DNA from: RGIG2041 sp045652745
Lineage (GTDB): Bacteria; Bacillota; Clostridia; UBA1381; UMGS1253
Direction of reading: 5' to 3'
Assembly: GCA_045652745.1 (NCBI GenBank)
Contig: JAZRUW010000029.1
Location: forward strand, 1 to 64,000
Length of the DNA: 64,000 bases
Part shown: positions 34,079 through 43,726 of the stretch, in pieces
Layout: every line of letters starts with the position of its first letter
Numbering within the stretch: position 1 is the first letter of the stretch
Program-made: the position numbers and the translations under genes
The notes under the pieces: model-generated
The model's input: the letters and a program-made list of their open reading frames with translations, nothing else
Database searches by the model: none
What the model was told of the DNA's origin: nothing

Positions 34079-35377
34079 CTATAGCTTAATGCCATCGTCT
34101 TTCTTGGTTACAGTCTGTCTGCTGATGCTTAAAAGAATGCCCATGGATGCAAGCAAAATCAAAAGTGACGTACCGCCGAAGCTGAAAAACGGCAAGGCCA
34201 CACCCGTCGCCGGAATAGAAGAAGTTACAACTGCGACATTGAGTACCGTCTGAATGGCAACCAATGTGGTAATCCCCGTTGCCAACAGCGTGCCGAACAT
34301 ATCCGGTGCTTCGATGGCGGTGCGGTAACCCTTCCAAATCAGGCAACCGAACAAGAACAGCACCAACAGCGCACCGATTAAGCCGAGTTCTTCGCAGATA
34401 ATTGCAAAAATAAAGTCGTTTTGCGGTTCCGGCAAATACAGATATTTTTGCCTGCTCTGTCCGAGTCCGAGACCGAAAATACCGCCCGAGCCAATCGCGT
34501 AGAGCGAATTGACCACCTGAAAGCCCTCGTCGCTTTTGTATGCAAACGGGTCCAAAAATGCCATAATTCTTTCCATTTGATACGGGTTTTGCATAACGTA
34601 GAGCACGCCGATGCCGACCACCGGAAAGGCCATCCAGAAAAAGTGCATAAATTTTGCGCCCGCAATCAAAAGCAGGATTACGCAGGTCGCGCCGATAATC
34701 AGCGTTGCGGAAAGGTGCGGTTCTGCCAGAAGCAAAAACGCAAACAACCCCAAAATACCGAGATAAATACAAAGTTCAGGCCAAAAATTTTTAATTCCGT
34801 CTTTTACCTTGCTCAAACTAAAAGCAAAAAACACAATCAAAGCGATTTTGACCACTTCAGACGGCTGCAAAGTTGTAAAACCGAGGTTAATCCAGCGGCG
34901 CGCACCATTGAGTTCTACACCAAGTCCCGGAATATATACTGCCAAGAGAAGCAGCAACGCGCCACCCAGAATCGGCAGGGCGAATCTGCCCAAATGGTGG
35001 TAATCCATATAAGAAATACCGAGCATCACCGCAATACCGAGCACCGCAAAAATACCCTGACGGATGATGAAAAAGTACGGACTGCTCTGAAACGCACTCG
35101 CGGAGGGTGCGCTGGCCGAAAATACCATAACCAAACCGAAAACCACCAAGCCGATAATTAAAATCAGCATGGATTTATCTAAAGAGCGGGTATGAAAACC
35201 ACCCGTGTACAATTCAAATACCTGTCCCCACCCCGAAGCACGTTTTGCTTTCTTGCGGGTTGTTTTTTTCTTTGGCTGTGCCGAACCCGAAGATTTCGCA
35301 TCACGCAGGTGCACAACGTTATTTTTATGTCTGTGTGTACGCACGCTTTTACGCGCCGCCGAGCCGTATTGCGGCAT
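34079..35377 (-). CDS. ftsW: FtsW/SpoVE-type SEDS glycosyltransferase
   Basis: 432 residues from ATG 35377, 5 bases after GGAGGG. A basic, unusually long cytoplasmic N terminus of about 65 residues precedes ten hydrophobic helices. SEDS motifs seen: VFSASAPSA, NGARRWINLG, PSEVVKIALI, AEPHLSATLI and the C-terminal FFSFGGTSLL. These proteins polymerise septal glycan strands together with the class B PBP encoded in the same cluster. Confidence 0.95.
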   Translation of the reverse strand: MPQYGSAARKSVRTHRHKNNVVHLRDAKSSGSAQPKKKTTRKKAKRASGWGQVFELYTGGFHTRSLDKSMLILIIGLVVFGLVMVFSASAPSASAFQSSPYFFIIRQGIFAVLGIAVMLGISYMDYHHLGRFALPILGGALLLLLAVYIPGLGVELNGARRWINLGFTTLQPSEVVKIALIVFFAFSLSKVKDGIKNFWPELCIYLGILGLFAFLLLAEPHLSATLIIGATCVILLLIAGAKFMHFFWMAFPVVGIGVLYVMQNPYQMERIMAFLDPFAYKSDEGFQVVNSLYAIGSGGIFGLGLGQSRQKYLYLPEPQNDFIFAIICEELGLIGALLVLFLFGCLIWKGYRTAIEAPDMFGTLLATGITTLVAIQTVLNVAVVTSSIPATGVALPFFSFGGTSLLILLASMGILLSISRQTVTKKDDGIKL

Positions 35378-35396
35378 AGCCAACCCTCCTTCAAAA

Positions 35397-36365
35397 TTAT
35401 AAAATCGCTAAAAATGCAATCACACATCCGATGGCTGTTACCAAACTAAATCGAAATACAATCTGTTTTTCCTTCAGTCCGCACATCTCGTAGTGATGAT
35501 GAATCGGACTCATTTTAAAGATACGCTTGCCGGTTGTCTTAAAACTGATGACCTGCAACACCACCGACAAAGCCTCTGCGACATAGATAAACCCTGCCAG
35601 AACGAAAATCACCGGCATTTTTAATAAAATTGCGGATGCGCTGACAAAACCGCCCAAAAACAGCGAGCCGGTATCTCCCATAAACACCTTTGCCGGATAG
35701 TGATTAAACAGCAAAAATCCGCATACGCCGCCGAAAATCGCAAATGCAAGTATACTGAGTGCCGGAATTCCCTTCACATAAGCCGCCGCCGCAATAAACA
35801 GGCAGACAATCGCCGTCACCGTTGCTGCAAGTCCGTCTAACCCGTCCGTCAAATTCACGGCATTGTTAAAGCCGACCATCACAAACACCGCCGCCGGAAT
35901 ATACAAATAACCGAGCGGCAACTGCCAATCGGTAAACGGCAATAAAATGCGGCTGTCAATGATGGAATTGTAATACAGCACAACCGTAAATACAACCGAT
36001 ACCAGAATTTGCAAAACGAGCTTTTCCATCGAGCGCAGGCCGAGATTGCGCTTTAAAATCACCTTAATAAAATCATCAATAAAACCAATTACGCCAAAGC
36101 AAAGACTGCAACCGAGCACGGCAAGCATCACTTCGCCGCGCGCGCAAATCAGCGCAGCGACCGTCGCGGCAGCAATGAATATAATCCCGCCCATCGTCGG
36201 TGTACCGCTCTTTTTTTGGTGCCAACTCGGGCCTTCCTCACGAATGGACTGTCCAAACTTTAATCTGTGCAGAAACGGAATTATAACAGGACCTGCCAAC
36301 GCCGCAATCAAAAAGGCAATCGCCGCTGCAAGTAATGCAAATTTCAAAACACCCCAAAGTACCAT
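35397..36365 (-). CDS. mraY: Phospho-N-acetylmuramoyl-pentapeptide transferase
   Basis: 322 residues, about ten transmembrane helices. The motifs KKSGTPTMGG, GFIDDFIKV, NNAVNLTDGLDGLA and SPIHHHYE are all there. It makes lipid I from UDP-MurNAc-pentapeptide and undecaprenyl phosphate. It lies between murF and ftsW; murD, which often sits here, is missing. Confidence 0.97.
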   Translation of the reverse strand: MVLWGVLKFALLAAAIAFLIAALAGPVIIPFLHRLKFGQSIREEGPSWHQKKSGTPTMGGIIFIAAATVAALICARGEVMLAVLGCSLCFGVIGFIDDFIKVILKRNLGLRSMEKLVLQILVSVVFTVVLYYNSIIDSRILLPFTDWQLPLGYLYIPAAVFVMVGFNNAVNLTDGLDGLAATVTAIVCLFIAAAAYVKGIPALSILAFAIFGGVCGFLLFNHYPAKVFMGDTGSLFLGGFVSASAILLKMPVIFVLAGFIYVAEALSVVLQVISFKTTGKRIFKMSPIHHHYEMCGLKEKQIVFRFSLVTAIGCVIAFLAIL

Positions 36366-36385
36366 TTCCGTTTCCCCCTTGTATA

Positions 36386-37753
36386 TTATAACTGCTTTAA
36401 AGCTTCTGTTACGTATTCAAGTTGCATCGCGCGTGATGCCTTGACCAAAATCGCATCACCCGGCAAAACCAGGTCACCCAGCGCCTCAATCGCCTGCTGT
36501 CTTGTTTTGAAGCAATGTAGGTTTTCCGCGTCCATGCCGCCTTCCTGTGCACCGCGGCAGATAAACTTTGCATTGTCCCCGATGGCAATGATGCAATCCA
36601 GCCCCAAGCGGGCAATTTTTTTGCCCATCTTGCCGTGCGCCGCCGGTGCAAAGTCGCCAAGTTCTTTGATGTCACCCAAAACGGCAACCTTTCTTTCGCT
36701 CTCCAAGCCGCACAGCACCTGCACCGCTGCCTCTACCGAAGCCGGAGATGCATTATAACAATCATTTAAAATAATCCATTTATCCGTACGAATGATATTC
36801 ATGCGCTTGTCGCCCGGCACAAATTTTTCCACACCGCGCGCCGCCTGCGCAAGCGTCAGACCGTAAAACACGCCGACCGCCATCGCCGCAAGCGCATTGT
36901 ATACATTGTGTACGCCAGGCACGTGCAAATGCACATGGGTCTTCTTGCGCTTATAAATCGCATCAAATTCAATTTCTTCGCTGCCGGATACAATGTTGTC
37001 GGCGTAAATATCGCAGGTGCTTGCATCCAGACCGAAACGCACAATCGCGCGGTCCGCCTTGACTGTATTTAAAAGCGCGTCGTCACCGTTTAAAAAAAGA
37101 ACACCGTCCGCACTCAAATGCTCGAGCACCTCTAATTTCGCCTTCAAAATACCTTCCTGCGAGCCGAGATTTTCAATGTGCGATAAACCGATGTTGGTAA
37201 TCACCGCCGCATCCGGCTGTGCAATCGAGGCAAGGTAGGCAATTTCGCCGAAATGGTTCATACCCATTTCCACCACCGCCGCCGTATCCGTTTCTTTCAA
37301 ATTCAAAAGCGTTTTCGGCACACCGATTTCATTGTTGTAATTCTTTTCGGTTACGGTCACGCTGAAATGCTCGGCGAGCACACAAGCTACCATATCCTTT
37401 GTCGTCGTTTTGCCGACTGAGCCGGTTACAGCTACCGTTTTCGGCGCAATCGCATTTTTATAATATCGAGCAATGTCGCCGTACGCCTTTTTCGTATCCT
37501 GTACGCGAATGACCGCACTTTGGGTATCCAAATCCAAATCCTTGTGCGTGAGCACGCCACCGGCCCCGCTTTTGAGTGCGCTGTCAATAAAATCGTGCGC
37601 ATCAAAAGTCTCCCCGGCAAACGGAATAAACAGTGCGCCGTATCCGACGCAGCGCGAATCGGTGGATATGCCGGAGAAATTCTGTGTCGACGCGCCGCAC
37701 ACCAATGTGCCGCCCGTTGCTTCTAAAATTTGCTGAACCGAAAATGCCTTCAT
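36386..37753 (-). CDS. murF: UDP-MurNAc-tripeptide:D-Ala-D-Ala ligase
   Basis: 455 residues. The ATP site is GSVGKTTTKDM, followed by the Mur-ligase central domain and a C-terminal domain with NDCYNASPASVEAA. It adds D-Ala-D-Ala to the peptide stem. It follows murE by 21 bases. Confidence 0.96.
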   Translation of the reverse strand: MKAFSVQQILEATGGTLVCGASTQNFSGISTDSRCVGYGALFIPFAGETFDAHDFIDSALKSGAGGVLTHKDLDLDTQSAVIRVQDTKKAYGDIARYYKNAIAPKTVAVTGSVGKTTTKDMVACVLAEHFSVTVTEKNYNNEIGVPKTLLNLKETDTAAVVEMGMNHFGEIAYLASIAQPDAAVITNIGLSHIENLGSQEGILKAKLEVLEHLSADGVLFLNGDDALLNTVKADRAIVRFGLDASTCDIYADNIVSGSEEIEFDAIYKRKKTHVHLHVPGVHNVYNALAAMAVGVFYGLTLAQAARGVEKFVPGDKRMNIIRTDKWIILNDCYNASPASVEAAVQVLCGLESERKVAVLGDIKELGDFAPAAHGKMGKKIARLGLDCIIAIGDNAKFICRGAQEGGMDAENLHCFKTRQQAIEALGDLVLPGDAILVKASRAMQLEYVTEALKQL

Positions 37754-37774
37754 AAGATGCCCTTCTTTTTCGTA

Positions 37775-39199
37775 TTATTGCAACAGTTCATAAACCACTT
37801 CGCGCTCGTCGAAATGGATTTTGCCCGTGTTTAAAATCTGATAAGTTTCGTGTCCCTTACCCGCCAGTACGATGACATCGTCTGCCTCCGCATGGGAAAG
37901 TGCATAGGCAATCGCCTCTTTGCGATTTGCGATGCGCACATACGGACAGTCAGTTTTCTCCACGCCCGGCATGATGTCATCTAAAATCGCCTCCGGGTCT
38001 TCCGTACGCGGATTGTCCGAAGTCACAATCACAAAATCGGAAAGTCTTGCCGCCGTTTCGCCCATCAGCGGACGCTTGGTGCGGTCACGGTCACCGCCGC
38101 AACCGAACACCGTAATCAGTCGCGCCTGCTTAAATTCGTTTACGGTAGACAAAATATTTTCCAAGCCGTCCGGCGTATGTGCATAGTCAATAAGCACCGT
38201 ATACGGCGTATCCGTCGGCACAACCTCTGCTCTGCCTTTTACGCCGCGCGCCGTCAAAAGCGCACGCACGGCATCATCTACAGAAATTCCCAGCTGCATC
38301 ACACAGCCGAGCGCCGCCAGCGAATTGTAAACCGAAAACTTGCCCGGAATGGCCACGTGGACCGATGTTCTCTCCCCTTCGTGTTCAACATCATAAAGTA
38401 CACCCTTCGCCGAAATTTCAATTTCGGAGGCCTGAAGAGCCGAAACACAATCCACGGAATAATCCAAAAGCGCCGGCGCAATTTTTGCCAGCCGCTTACC
38501 GTAGGCATCGTCTGTATTGACAACGCTGTTGTTGCATACATCAAACAGCATCGCCTTGGCAAGAAAATAATTTTCCATATCGCCGTGAAAATCCAGGTGG
38601 TCCTGCGTCAGATTGGTAAATACGCCCACCTCATACTGAATACCGCCCACGCGGTGCAGGTAAAGCGCGTGGCTGGAAACCTCCATCACCACATGACTGC
38701 AACCGGCTTCTGCCATATCGGCAAACATCGCATAGAGTTCTTTGGACTCCGGCGTTGTTCTCTCCGTCGGCAGTACCTGATCGCCAATCATATTCTGATT
38801 GGTGCCGATTAAGCCGACCTTATGTCCGTAATGTTCGAGTATATGTTTAATTAAGTAGGTCACCGTCGTTTTACCGTTGGTACCTGTAATACCGATAATT
38901 TTCATCTTTTCGTCCGGCTTACCGTAATAAACCTTAGACATCTGCGCCAGCGCCATGCGGCTGTCTTTGACGTACACCACCGGCACATCCGCTTCTACAC
39001 TGTCTTGCGCAACAATCGCCACAGCGCCGTTTTCAATCGCCTTTTGAGCATATTGGTGTCCGTCCGTGGCAAAGCCTTTGATGCACACAAACACATCGCC
39101 CGGCTCGACCGCACGCGAATCGTACGCAATCGAACGAATGCACACATCTGCAACTGCCGAAACCGTTTCTACATTTTCAAGCAAATCGGATAATTTCAT
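37775..39199 (-). CDS. murE: UDP-MurNAc-dipeptide:meso-diaminopimelate ligase
   Basis: 474 residues from ATG 39199. The P-loop GTNGKTTVTYLIKH, the carbamylated-Lys region, and the substrate-recognition motif DNPR within TSDNPRTEDPE are visible; DNPR indicates meso-diaminopimelate rather than lysine at position three of the stem. It follows the PBP gene after 39 bases. Confidence 0.96.
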   Translation of the reverse strand: MKLSDLLENVETVSAVADVCIRSIAYDSRAVEPGDVFVCIKGFATDGHQYAQKAIENGAVAIVAQDSVEADVPVVYVKDSRMALAQMSKVYYGKPDEKMKIIGITGTNGKTTVTYLIKHILEHYGHKVGLIGTNQNMIGDQVLPTERTTPESKELYAMFADMAEAGCSHVVMEVSSHALYLHRVGGIQYEVGVFTNLTQDHLDFHGDMENYFLAKAMLFDVCNNSVVNTDDAYGKRLAKIAPALLDYSVDCVSALQASEIEISAKGVLYDVEHEGERTSVHVAIPGKFSVYNSLAALGCVMQLGISVDDAVRALLTARGVKGRAEVVPTDTPYTVLIDYAHTPDGLENILSTVNEFKQARLITVFGCGGDRDRTKRPLMGETAARLSDFVIVTSDNPRTEDPEAILDDIMPGVEKTDCPYVRIANRKEAIAYALSHAEADDVIVLAGKGHETYQILNTGKIHFDEREVVYELLQ

Positions 39200-39238
39200 C
39201 ACGAACACCTTCTTTCAAAGTCTAACCCTTGGTTGTAA

Positions 39239-41440
39239 TTAGTCGCCGGCCATGTAAATAAACTCCACACGCACCGTCGTTGCGGGGTTGACCATCATGC
39301 CGCCCGCAGGTTCTTGCTTTTGTACCACGCAGCTGTCATCCGTTGCGCCCAAAATTTCTAAATTGAGTCCCAATTCCTTGAGCTGCGCACGCACGTCAGC
39401 AAGCGTCTGTCCCTTGAAGTCCGGCAGCTGCACCTGCTCAATGGTATTGCCCGTTGTATACAAAAGGATTGTTGAGCCTTTTGCCAGACTCGCACCCGGC
39501 TTCGGCAACTGCTCTTCCACCGTTTCGGCATCGCCGATGACCTGATAACCAAAGCCCAAAGCCGCTACGGATTCTGCCGCCTTCTTTACATCGAAATTGC
39601 GCACCTCCGGTACGATTTGCTGGCTCAAATCCTCCGAAGCATCAAAGTGCTTCTCCACGCCCAAATAACCGAGCGTATCTTCCAAAATATTACGCACCAC
39701 AGGTGCGGCAATCTGGCTACCCTGATACAAATCGCCCGTCGGCTCGTCGATGGCCACAAGACAAATCAACTCCGGGTCATCTGCCGGTGCCATACCGATA
39801 AAGGAAGCAACGTACTTGCCCTGGTTACGCGGGCGTTTTTCCGAGGTACCCGTCTTACCGCCGATATCATAACCCTTCACCTGTGCACCCTTACCCGTAC
39901 CATAAGCAACAACGCCCTCGGTAAAGTCGCGCATAATCGCACTCGTCTGCGCCGATACCACCTGGCGCACCAGTTCCGGCTCATAGGTTTTTACCACGTT
40001 GCCCTGGCTGTCGGATAAAGATTTTACAATGTGGGGTCGCATCAGATTTCCGCCGTTGACCGTTGCCGCAACCGCAGTAATGAGTTGCATCGGCGTAATC
40101 TGGAAGCTCTGGCCGAATGCACTCGTTGCCAATTCCGTTTCATTTAAATACTTCGCGGTGTAGTATACGCTTTCACCCTCAGAGCCAACCGCAATGCCGG
40201 TCGGCGAGGTCAGACCGAAATCGGTAAAATACTTAAAGAAGGCATCTCTGCCCAAACGCTTGCCAAGTTCCATAAACACCGGGTTACAGGAATTCTGCAA
40301 ACCTTCTTTAAAAATTTCATGGCCGTGACCGACGGTTTTCCAACAGTTAATTCTCACGGCGCCGACCATGGTATATCCCGGACAGTTGAAGGTATCGTGT
40401 ATGGTGGCAACGCCCTCTTCGAGCGCCATCGCCGCCGTTAGAATCTTAAATACCGAACCCGGCTCATAAGTGTCGCTGACCGCTTTGTTGCGCCATTGCA
40501 ACGCCAACGCTTCACTGCGAAGCTTGCTTCTCTTTTCATCATCCGTTTCCGCATCCACAAGCGCCTGCGCCTCGGCAGACATAATCGTAAACGGCGCATT
40601 CAAGTCGTAATCCGGTTTGCTCGTCATCGCATAAATTTCGCCTGTTTTCGGTGCCATAACGATGGCAAACGCGCCCTGCGCCGGTTTGTTTTCCTCCACC
40701 GCCTGCTGCAGATGCTTTTCTGCAAAATGCTGGATGGTTTCGTCAATGGTCAGCGTAACATTCAAACCGTCCTGTGAGTCATATTTTTGCTCATATTGGA
40801 ACGGCATATCCGAGCCTGCGGCATTTTTGACGGAAATAATTCTGCCGGCTACACCCGAAAGCTCGTCGTCGAGCGCTGCCTCAATGCCGTACAGTCCTTG
40901 ATTGTCCGTGCCCGTAAAACCGATTAAGTGCGAGGCAAAATGCCCGAACGGGTAGTAGCGTTTCGTGTCCTCTTCCAGATAAACGCCGTTAAAAATCTTT
41001 TTGGTTTCTTCCTGCGTTTTGAGCGCGCGGATTTGGTCCGTTTTGACCTTTTCCACCTTGCGCGCAATCGTCACATACGAAAGTTTTTTTGTCACCTGGT
41101 CATATACATCGTCATAGCTAAGCTCCAAGATGTCGGACAGATGCTTGGCGACAATTTCCGCACCGCCCTTGTTTTTTGCAATTTCCGGCGGTGCCACGGC
41201 AACAAGTTCTACAGACGCGCTGACGGCAAGTTCCTTGCCGTTGCGGTCATAAATCGTACCGCGCTTGGAGGTAATGGCGCGGTCACGCGTCTGCTGCAGC
41301 GTCGCTTCCTTGCGCATCTGCTCTCCGCGGATAATCTGCCAATATCCTATACGAACGCCAAGCGCGCCCAACAGCACCACGGCTGCGAGCGTGCAAATAA
41401 ATATTCTGTTTTTTACCGGTAATGTCGTGCGGTTTTTCAT
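39239..41440 (-). CDS. Class B penicillin-binding protein with C-terminal PASTA domains (PBP2B/SpoVD type)
   Basis: 733 residues. One transmembrane helix (near 12-30) is followed by the PBP dimerisation domain (SKRGTIYDRNG) and a transpeptidase domain with SVFK (S329, K332), SCN (384-386) and KTGT (529-532). Two PASTA repeats follow from about residue 610. It cross-links septal peptidoglycan with FtsW. Two Cys near 353 and 366 are reminiscent of SpoVD-type enzymes. Confidence 0.93.
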   Translation of the reverse strand: MKNRTTLPVKNRIFICTLAAVVLLGALGVRIGYWQIIRGEQMRKEATLQQTRDRAITSKRGTIYDRNGKELAVSASVELVAVAPPEIAKNKGGAEIVAKHLSDILELSYDDVYDQVTKKLSYVTIARKVEKVKTDQIRALKTQEETKKIFNGVYLEEDTKRYYPFGHFASHLIGFTGTDNQGLYGIEAALDDELSGVAGRIISVKNAAGSDMPFQYEQKYDSQDGLNVTLTIDETIQHFAEKHLQQAVEENKPAQGAFAIVMAPKTGEIYAMTSKPDYDLNAPFTIMSAEAQALVDAETDDEKRSKLRSEALALQWRNKAVSDTYEPGSVFKILTAAMALEEGVATIHDTFNCPGYTMVGAVRINCWKTVGHGHEIFKEGLQNSCNPVFMELGKRLGRDAFFKYFTDFGLTSPTGIAVGSEGESVYYTAKYLNETELATSAFGQSFQITPMQLITAVAATVNGGNLMRPHIVKSLSDSQGNVVKTYEPELVRQVVSAQTSAIMRDFTEGVVAYGTGKGAQVKGYDIGGKTGTSEKRPRNQGKYVASFIGMAPADDPELICLVAIDEPTGDLYQGSQIAAPVVRNILEDTLGYLGVEKHFDASEDLSQQIVPEVRNFDVKKAAESVAALGFGYQVIGDAETVEEQLPKPGASLAKGSTILLYTTGNTIEQVQLPDFKGQTLADVRAQLKELGLNLEILGATDDSCVVQKQEPAGGMMVNPATTVRVEFIYMAGD

Positions 41441-41531
41441 CGACTTTTTGCGCCTCCAGACGCCATTAAGATAAAAGAAGGGTTAAGTAATTTACCCACC
41501 TAACCCAACAATCAAACCTATGGAATTGAGT

Positions 41532-41550
41532 AGTGCCCTGCACTACTATA
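41532..41550. other. Small hairpin in the ftsL-PBP gap
   Basis: AGTAGTGC pairs with GCACTACT in the 117-base gap after ftsL. Another pairing (GGGTTA with TAACCC) lies nearby at about 41480-41507. There is no T run, so it probably affects mRNA stability or gene dosage within the operon rather than ending it. Confidence 0.35.
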
Positions 41551-41557
41551 TATAAGC

Positions 41558-42040
41558 TTATCGGATACCGAATATGCCAAACACCGCGCTGATGCCGTTA
41601 TAAAGCTCTTCTCCGATTTGCTTGTCCGCTGTCTTTTCTACATAGTCACCCTGACGCACGTTGATATAGATGGTTTGGTGCTTCTGCGGTTTACTCATAC
41701 CGAATTTCGTGAGCGCATTGGCCTCGATGGTTGCCAAATCAATGGCCTGTTCGGAAGCCACCATGGCCTGCTTTGTTGCCGCCTCAGCATCCTCGAGCTG
41801 CTGTTGCAGGGAATTGACGAGGTTGCTCTTTTCATAAAGATTTACCTCGCGCGTTACTAAGCAAATTGCGATGGAAAAAAGGATAGCAATAAACACCAAC
41901 GCTGCAAGCAGGTTGGATTTCTTTTTTGCCTTCACGTGCATGGAGACAGATACGTCTGCCTTTTTACGCAAGGAAGTCTGCGACGGTTGGTACGCCGGTT
42001 TGTACGCCGGATTCAAAGCCAGATTTCCATTTGTTCTCAC
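41558..42040 (-). CDS. ftsL: FtsL-like septum protein
   Basis: 160 residues. A long basic N terminus is followed by one transmembrane helix (NLLAALVFIAILFSIAICLVT) and a predicted coiled coil (NLVNSLQQQLEDAEAATKQAMVASEQA). Topology and position between rsmH and the PBP gene identify it. FtsL/DivIC proteins are poorly conserved in sequence. Confidence 0.85.
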   Translation of the reverse strand: MRTNGNLALNPAYKPAYQPSQTSLRKKADVSVSMHVKAKKKSNLLAALVFIAILFSIAICLVTREVNLYEKSNLVNSLQQQLEDAEAATKQAMVASEQAIDLATIEANALTKFGMSKPQKHQTIYINVRQGDYVEKTADKQIGEELYNGISAVFGIFGIR

Positions 42041-42067
42041 GTTTTTTCCCCCTCGTTTGTGTCCTCT

Positions 42068-43000
42068 CTATAACACTTGTGCGATTCTCAGTTTCGCACT
42101 TTTGGACCTGGAATTGTGCTCAAGCTCCTGCGCCGTAGCCACAATCGGTTTTTTGGTAATGATTTTCACCTTCGGCTTTCCGCCGCATACGCAAACCGGA
42201 AATTCCCTCGGGCACGTACACCCCTGTGCCAACTCTGCATACGCATCTTTGATGATGCGGTCTTCGAGCGAATGGAAGGTGATGATACATAGCCTTCCGC
42301 CGGGCTTGATTACCTCGGTAAAATCACGCACGGCATCTTTTAAAATCTCGAGTTCGCCGTTGACCTCGATGCGAATCGCCTGAAACGTACGCTTCGCCGG
42401 ATGTCCGCCCTCCTGCCTTGCCCCTGCAGGAATGGCTTCTTTTATGATGCTGACAAGCTCGCCGGTTGTACGGACCGGTTTCATAGCCCGTCGCTTTGCA
42501 ATAAACGCTGCAATGCGTTTTGCCCAATTTTCTTCGCCGTAACTGCGGATGATGCGCGTCAAGTCTTCTTCGCTGTATCCGTTTACGACGTCGTATGCGC
42601 TTTGTGCCGCCGAGCGGTCCATGCGCATATCGAGCGGTGCATCGTGCATGTAGGAAAATCCGCGCTCCGGCTCGTCTAACTGATGCGACGAAACGCCCAA
42701 ATCCAGAAGTGCACCGTCAATTTTGTCTATGTGCAGGTCAGCTAACACCTGCTTTATATTCGAAAAGTTGTTTTTTACAATCGTCACACGCTCACCGAAC
42801 GGTGCAAGCCGCGCGCTTGCCGCCGCAATCGCATTTTCATCACGGTCAATGCCGATGAGCCTTCCTGTTTTCAGATGCCCTGCAATCGCACTTGAATGCC
42901 CGGCGCCGCCGAGCGTACCGTCTACATAAATGCCGTCTTCGCGGATGCAAAGTCCGTCAATACATTCTTCAAACAAAACGGGAATGTGGTGAAAATCCAT
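42068..43000 (-). CDS. rsmH: 16S rRNA m4C1402 methyltransferase
   Basis: 310 residues from ATG 43000, after AACGGAGGAAG. HIPVLFEE, DGTLGGAGHSSAI as SAM site, DLGVSSHQLDEPERGFSY and ITFHSLEDRIIK are visible. It methylates 16S rRNA at C1402. It follows mraZ as in most bacteria. Confidence 0.96.
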   Translation of the reverse strand: MDFHHIPVLFEECIDGLCIREDGIYVDGTLGGAGHSSAIAGHLKTGRLIGIDRDENAIAAASARLAPFGERVTIVKNNFSNIKQVLADLHIDKIDGALLDLGVSSHQLDEPERGFSYMHDAPLDMRMDRSAAQSAYDVVNGYSEEDLTRIIRSYGEENWAKRIAAFIAKRRAMKPVRTTGELVSIIKEAIPAGARQEGGHPAKRTFQAIRIEVNGELEILKDAVRDFTEVIKPGGRLCIITFHSLEDRIIKDAYAELAQGCTCPREFPVCVCGGKPKVKIITKKPIVATAQELEHNSRSKSAKLRIAQVL

Positions 43001-43016
43001 ATGCACTTCCTCCGTT

Positions 43017-43457
43017 TTAGAACGCCATACCGAGAGAATCCATATTCTCGAGCACCATCTCTTCGCTGATTTGCTCTGCCTGGTACTTTTCCCACTTTGC
43101 CGTATCCCAGATTTCCATACGGTTTCTCGCACCGATGATGGTTACATCGCGCTCGAGCTCTGCCTGTATGCGCAAATTCTGCGGTATGTTGATTCTGCCC
43201 AGTTTATCTACCTCACACTCCGCCACGTTTGCGGTAAAATAACGCAGTACGTCGCGGGCAACCTTATTGGTTGTGCTCGGCAACTCGGAAAGCTTGTCAA
43301 AGAACTTTGTCCATTCCTCTCTTGAATACACAAACAGACACCCGTCCAAGCCGCGTGTCACGAAAAACGCCTCGCCAACCTCTCCCGTACGGAATTTCGC
43401 CGGCATGCTCACTCTGCCTTTTGCATCCACAGTGTGCTTGTATTCACCTATAAACAA
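43017..43457 (-). CDS. mraZ: Transcriptional regulator MraZ
   Basis: 146 residues with a TTG start at 43457, giving MFIGEYKHTVDAKGRVSMPAKFR, the normal MraZ start; a GTG a few codons earlier is possible. Two copies of the AbrB-like DxxGR half motif are visible (DAKGRVSMP and DKLGRINIP). MraZ binds repeats upstream of its own operon and tunes the division cluster; candidate boxes are seen at 43519-43545. Confidence 0.94.
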   Translation of the reverse strand: MFIGEYKHTVDAKGRVSMPAKFRTGEVGEAFFVTRGLDGCLFVYSREEWTKFFDKLSELPSTTNKVARDVLRYFTANVAECEVDKLGRINIPQNLRIQAELERDVTIIGARNRMEIWDTAKWEKYQAEQISEEMVLENMDSLGMAF

Positions 43458-43518
43458 AGTTCTCACCACACTTTCGGGGGTTTTGTACAATGTGGGCCAT
43501 TTTTGTCCGGAAAATTTA

Positions 43519-43545
43519 CCACAATTATACACTTAATACCACTTT
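43519..43545 (-). promoter_or_regulatory. Three tandem MraZ-box-like heptamers upstream of mraZ
   Basis: On the - strand the heptamers AAAGTGG, TAAGTGT and ATTGTGG follow each other with exactly three bases between them, a 10-base period. MraZ of Mollicutes binds repeats of the form AAAGTG(T/G). A TATAAT-like box overlaps them (TATAAT spanning boxes two and three). Confidence 0.6.
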
Positions 43546-43682
43546 GTACCCCTGTAATGAAATTTTACACGAATATTACAGTTTTTTCAAGAGTTTTTTA
43601 AAGTTTCAATGCTTTTTTGTAAGAATTTCGGCATAGTGCACTAATGCAGCTTTGTTTTTTATGCAAATTGACTAAAAACACA

Positions 43683-43716
43683 AAAAAGCACCCACAAAAT
43701 CTTGTGGGTGCTTTTT
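43683..43716 (-). terminator. Terminator of the long yicC-thiN operon
   Basis: AAAAGCACCCACAA pairs with TTGTGGGTGCTTTT around AATC, directly after the thiN stop and before the mraZ promoter region. Confidence 0.8.
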
Positions 43717-43726
43717 AAAGCATCTA

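Noticed and set aside
34086..34772. 228-codon frame overlapping ftsW on the same strand
   Set aside because: Shifted frame of a well-supported SEDS gene, without recognisable motifs.
43457..43532. Longer mraZ start at 43532
   Set aside because: The extra residues do not match the family, run through the upstream leader, and begin close to the MraZ-box region.
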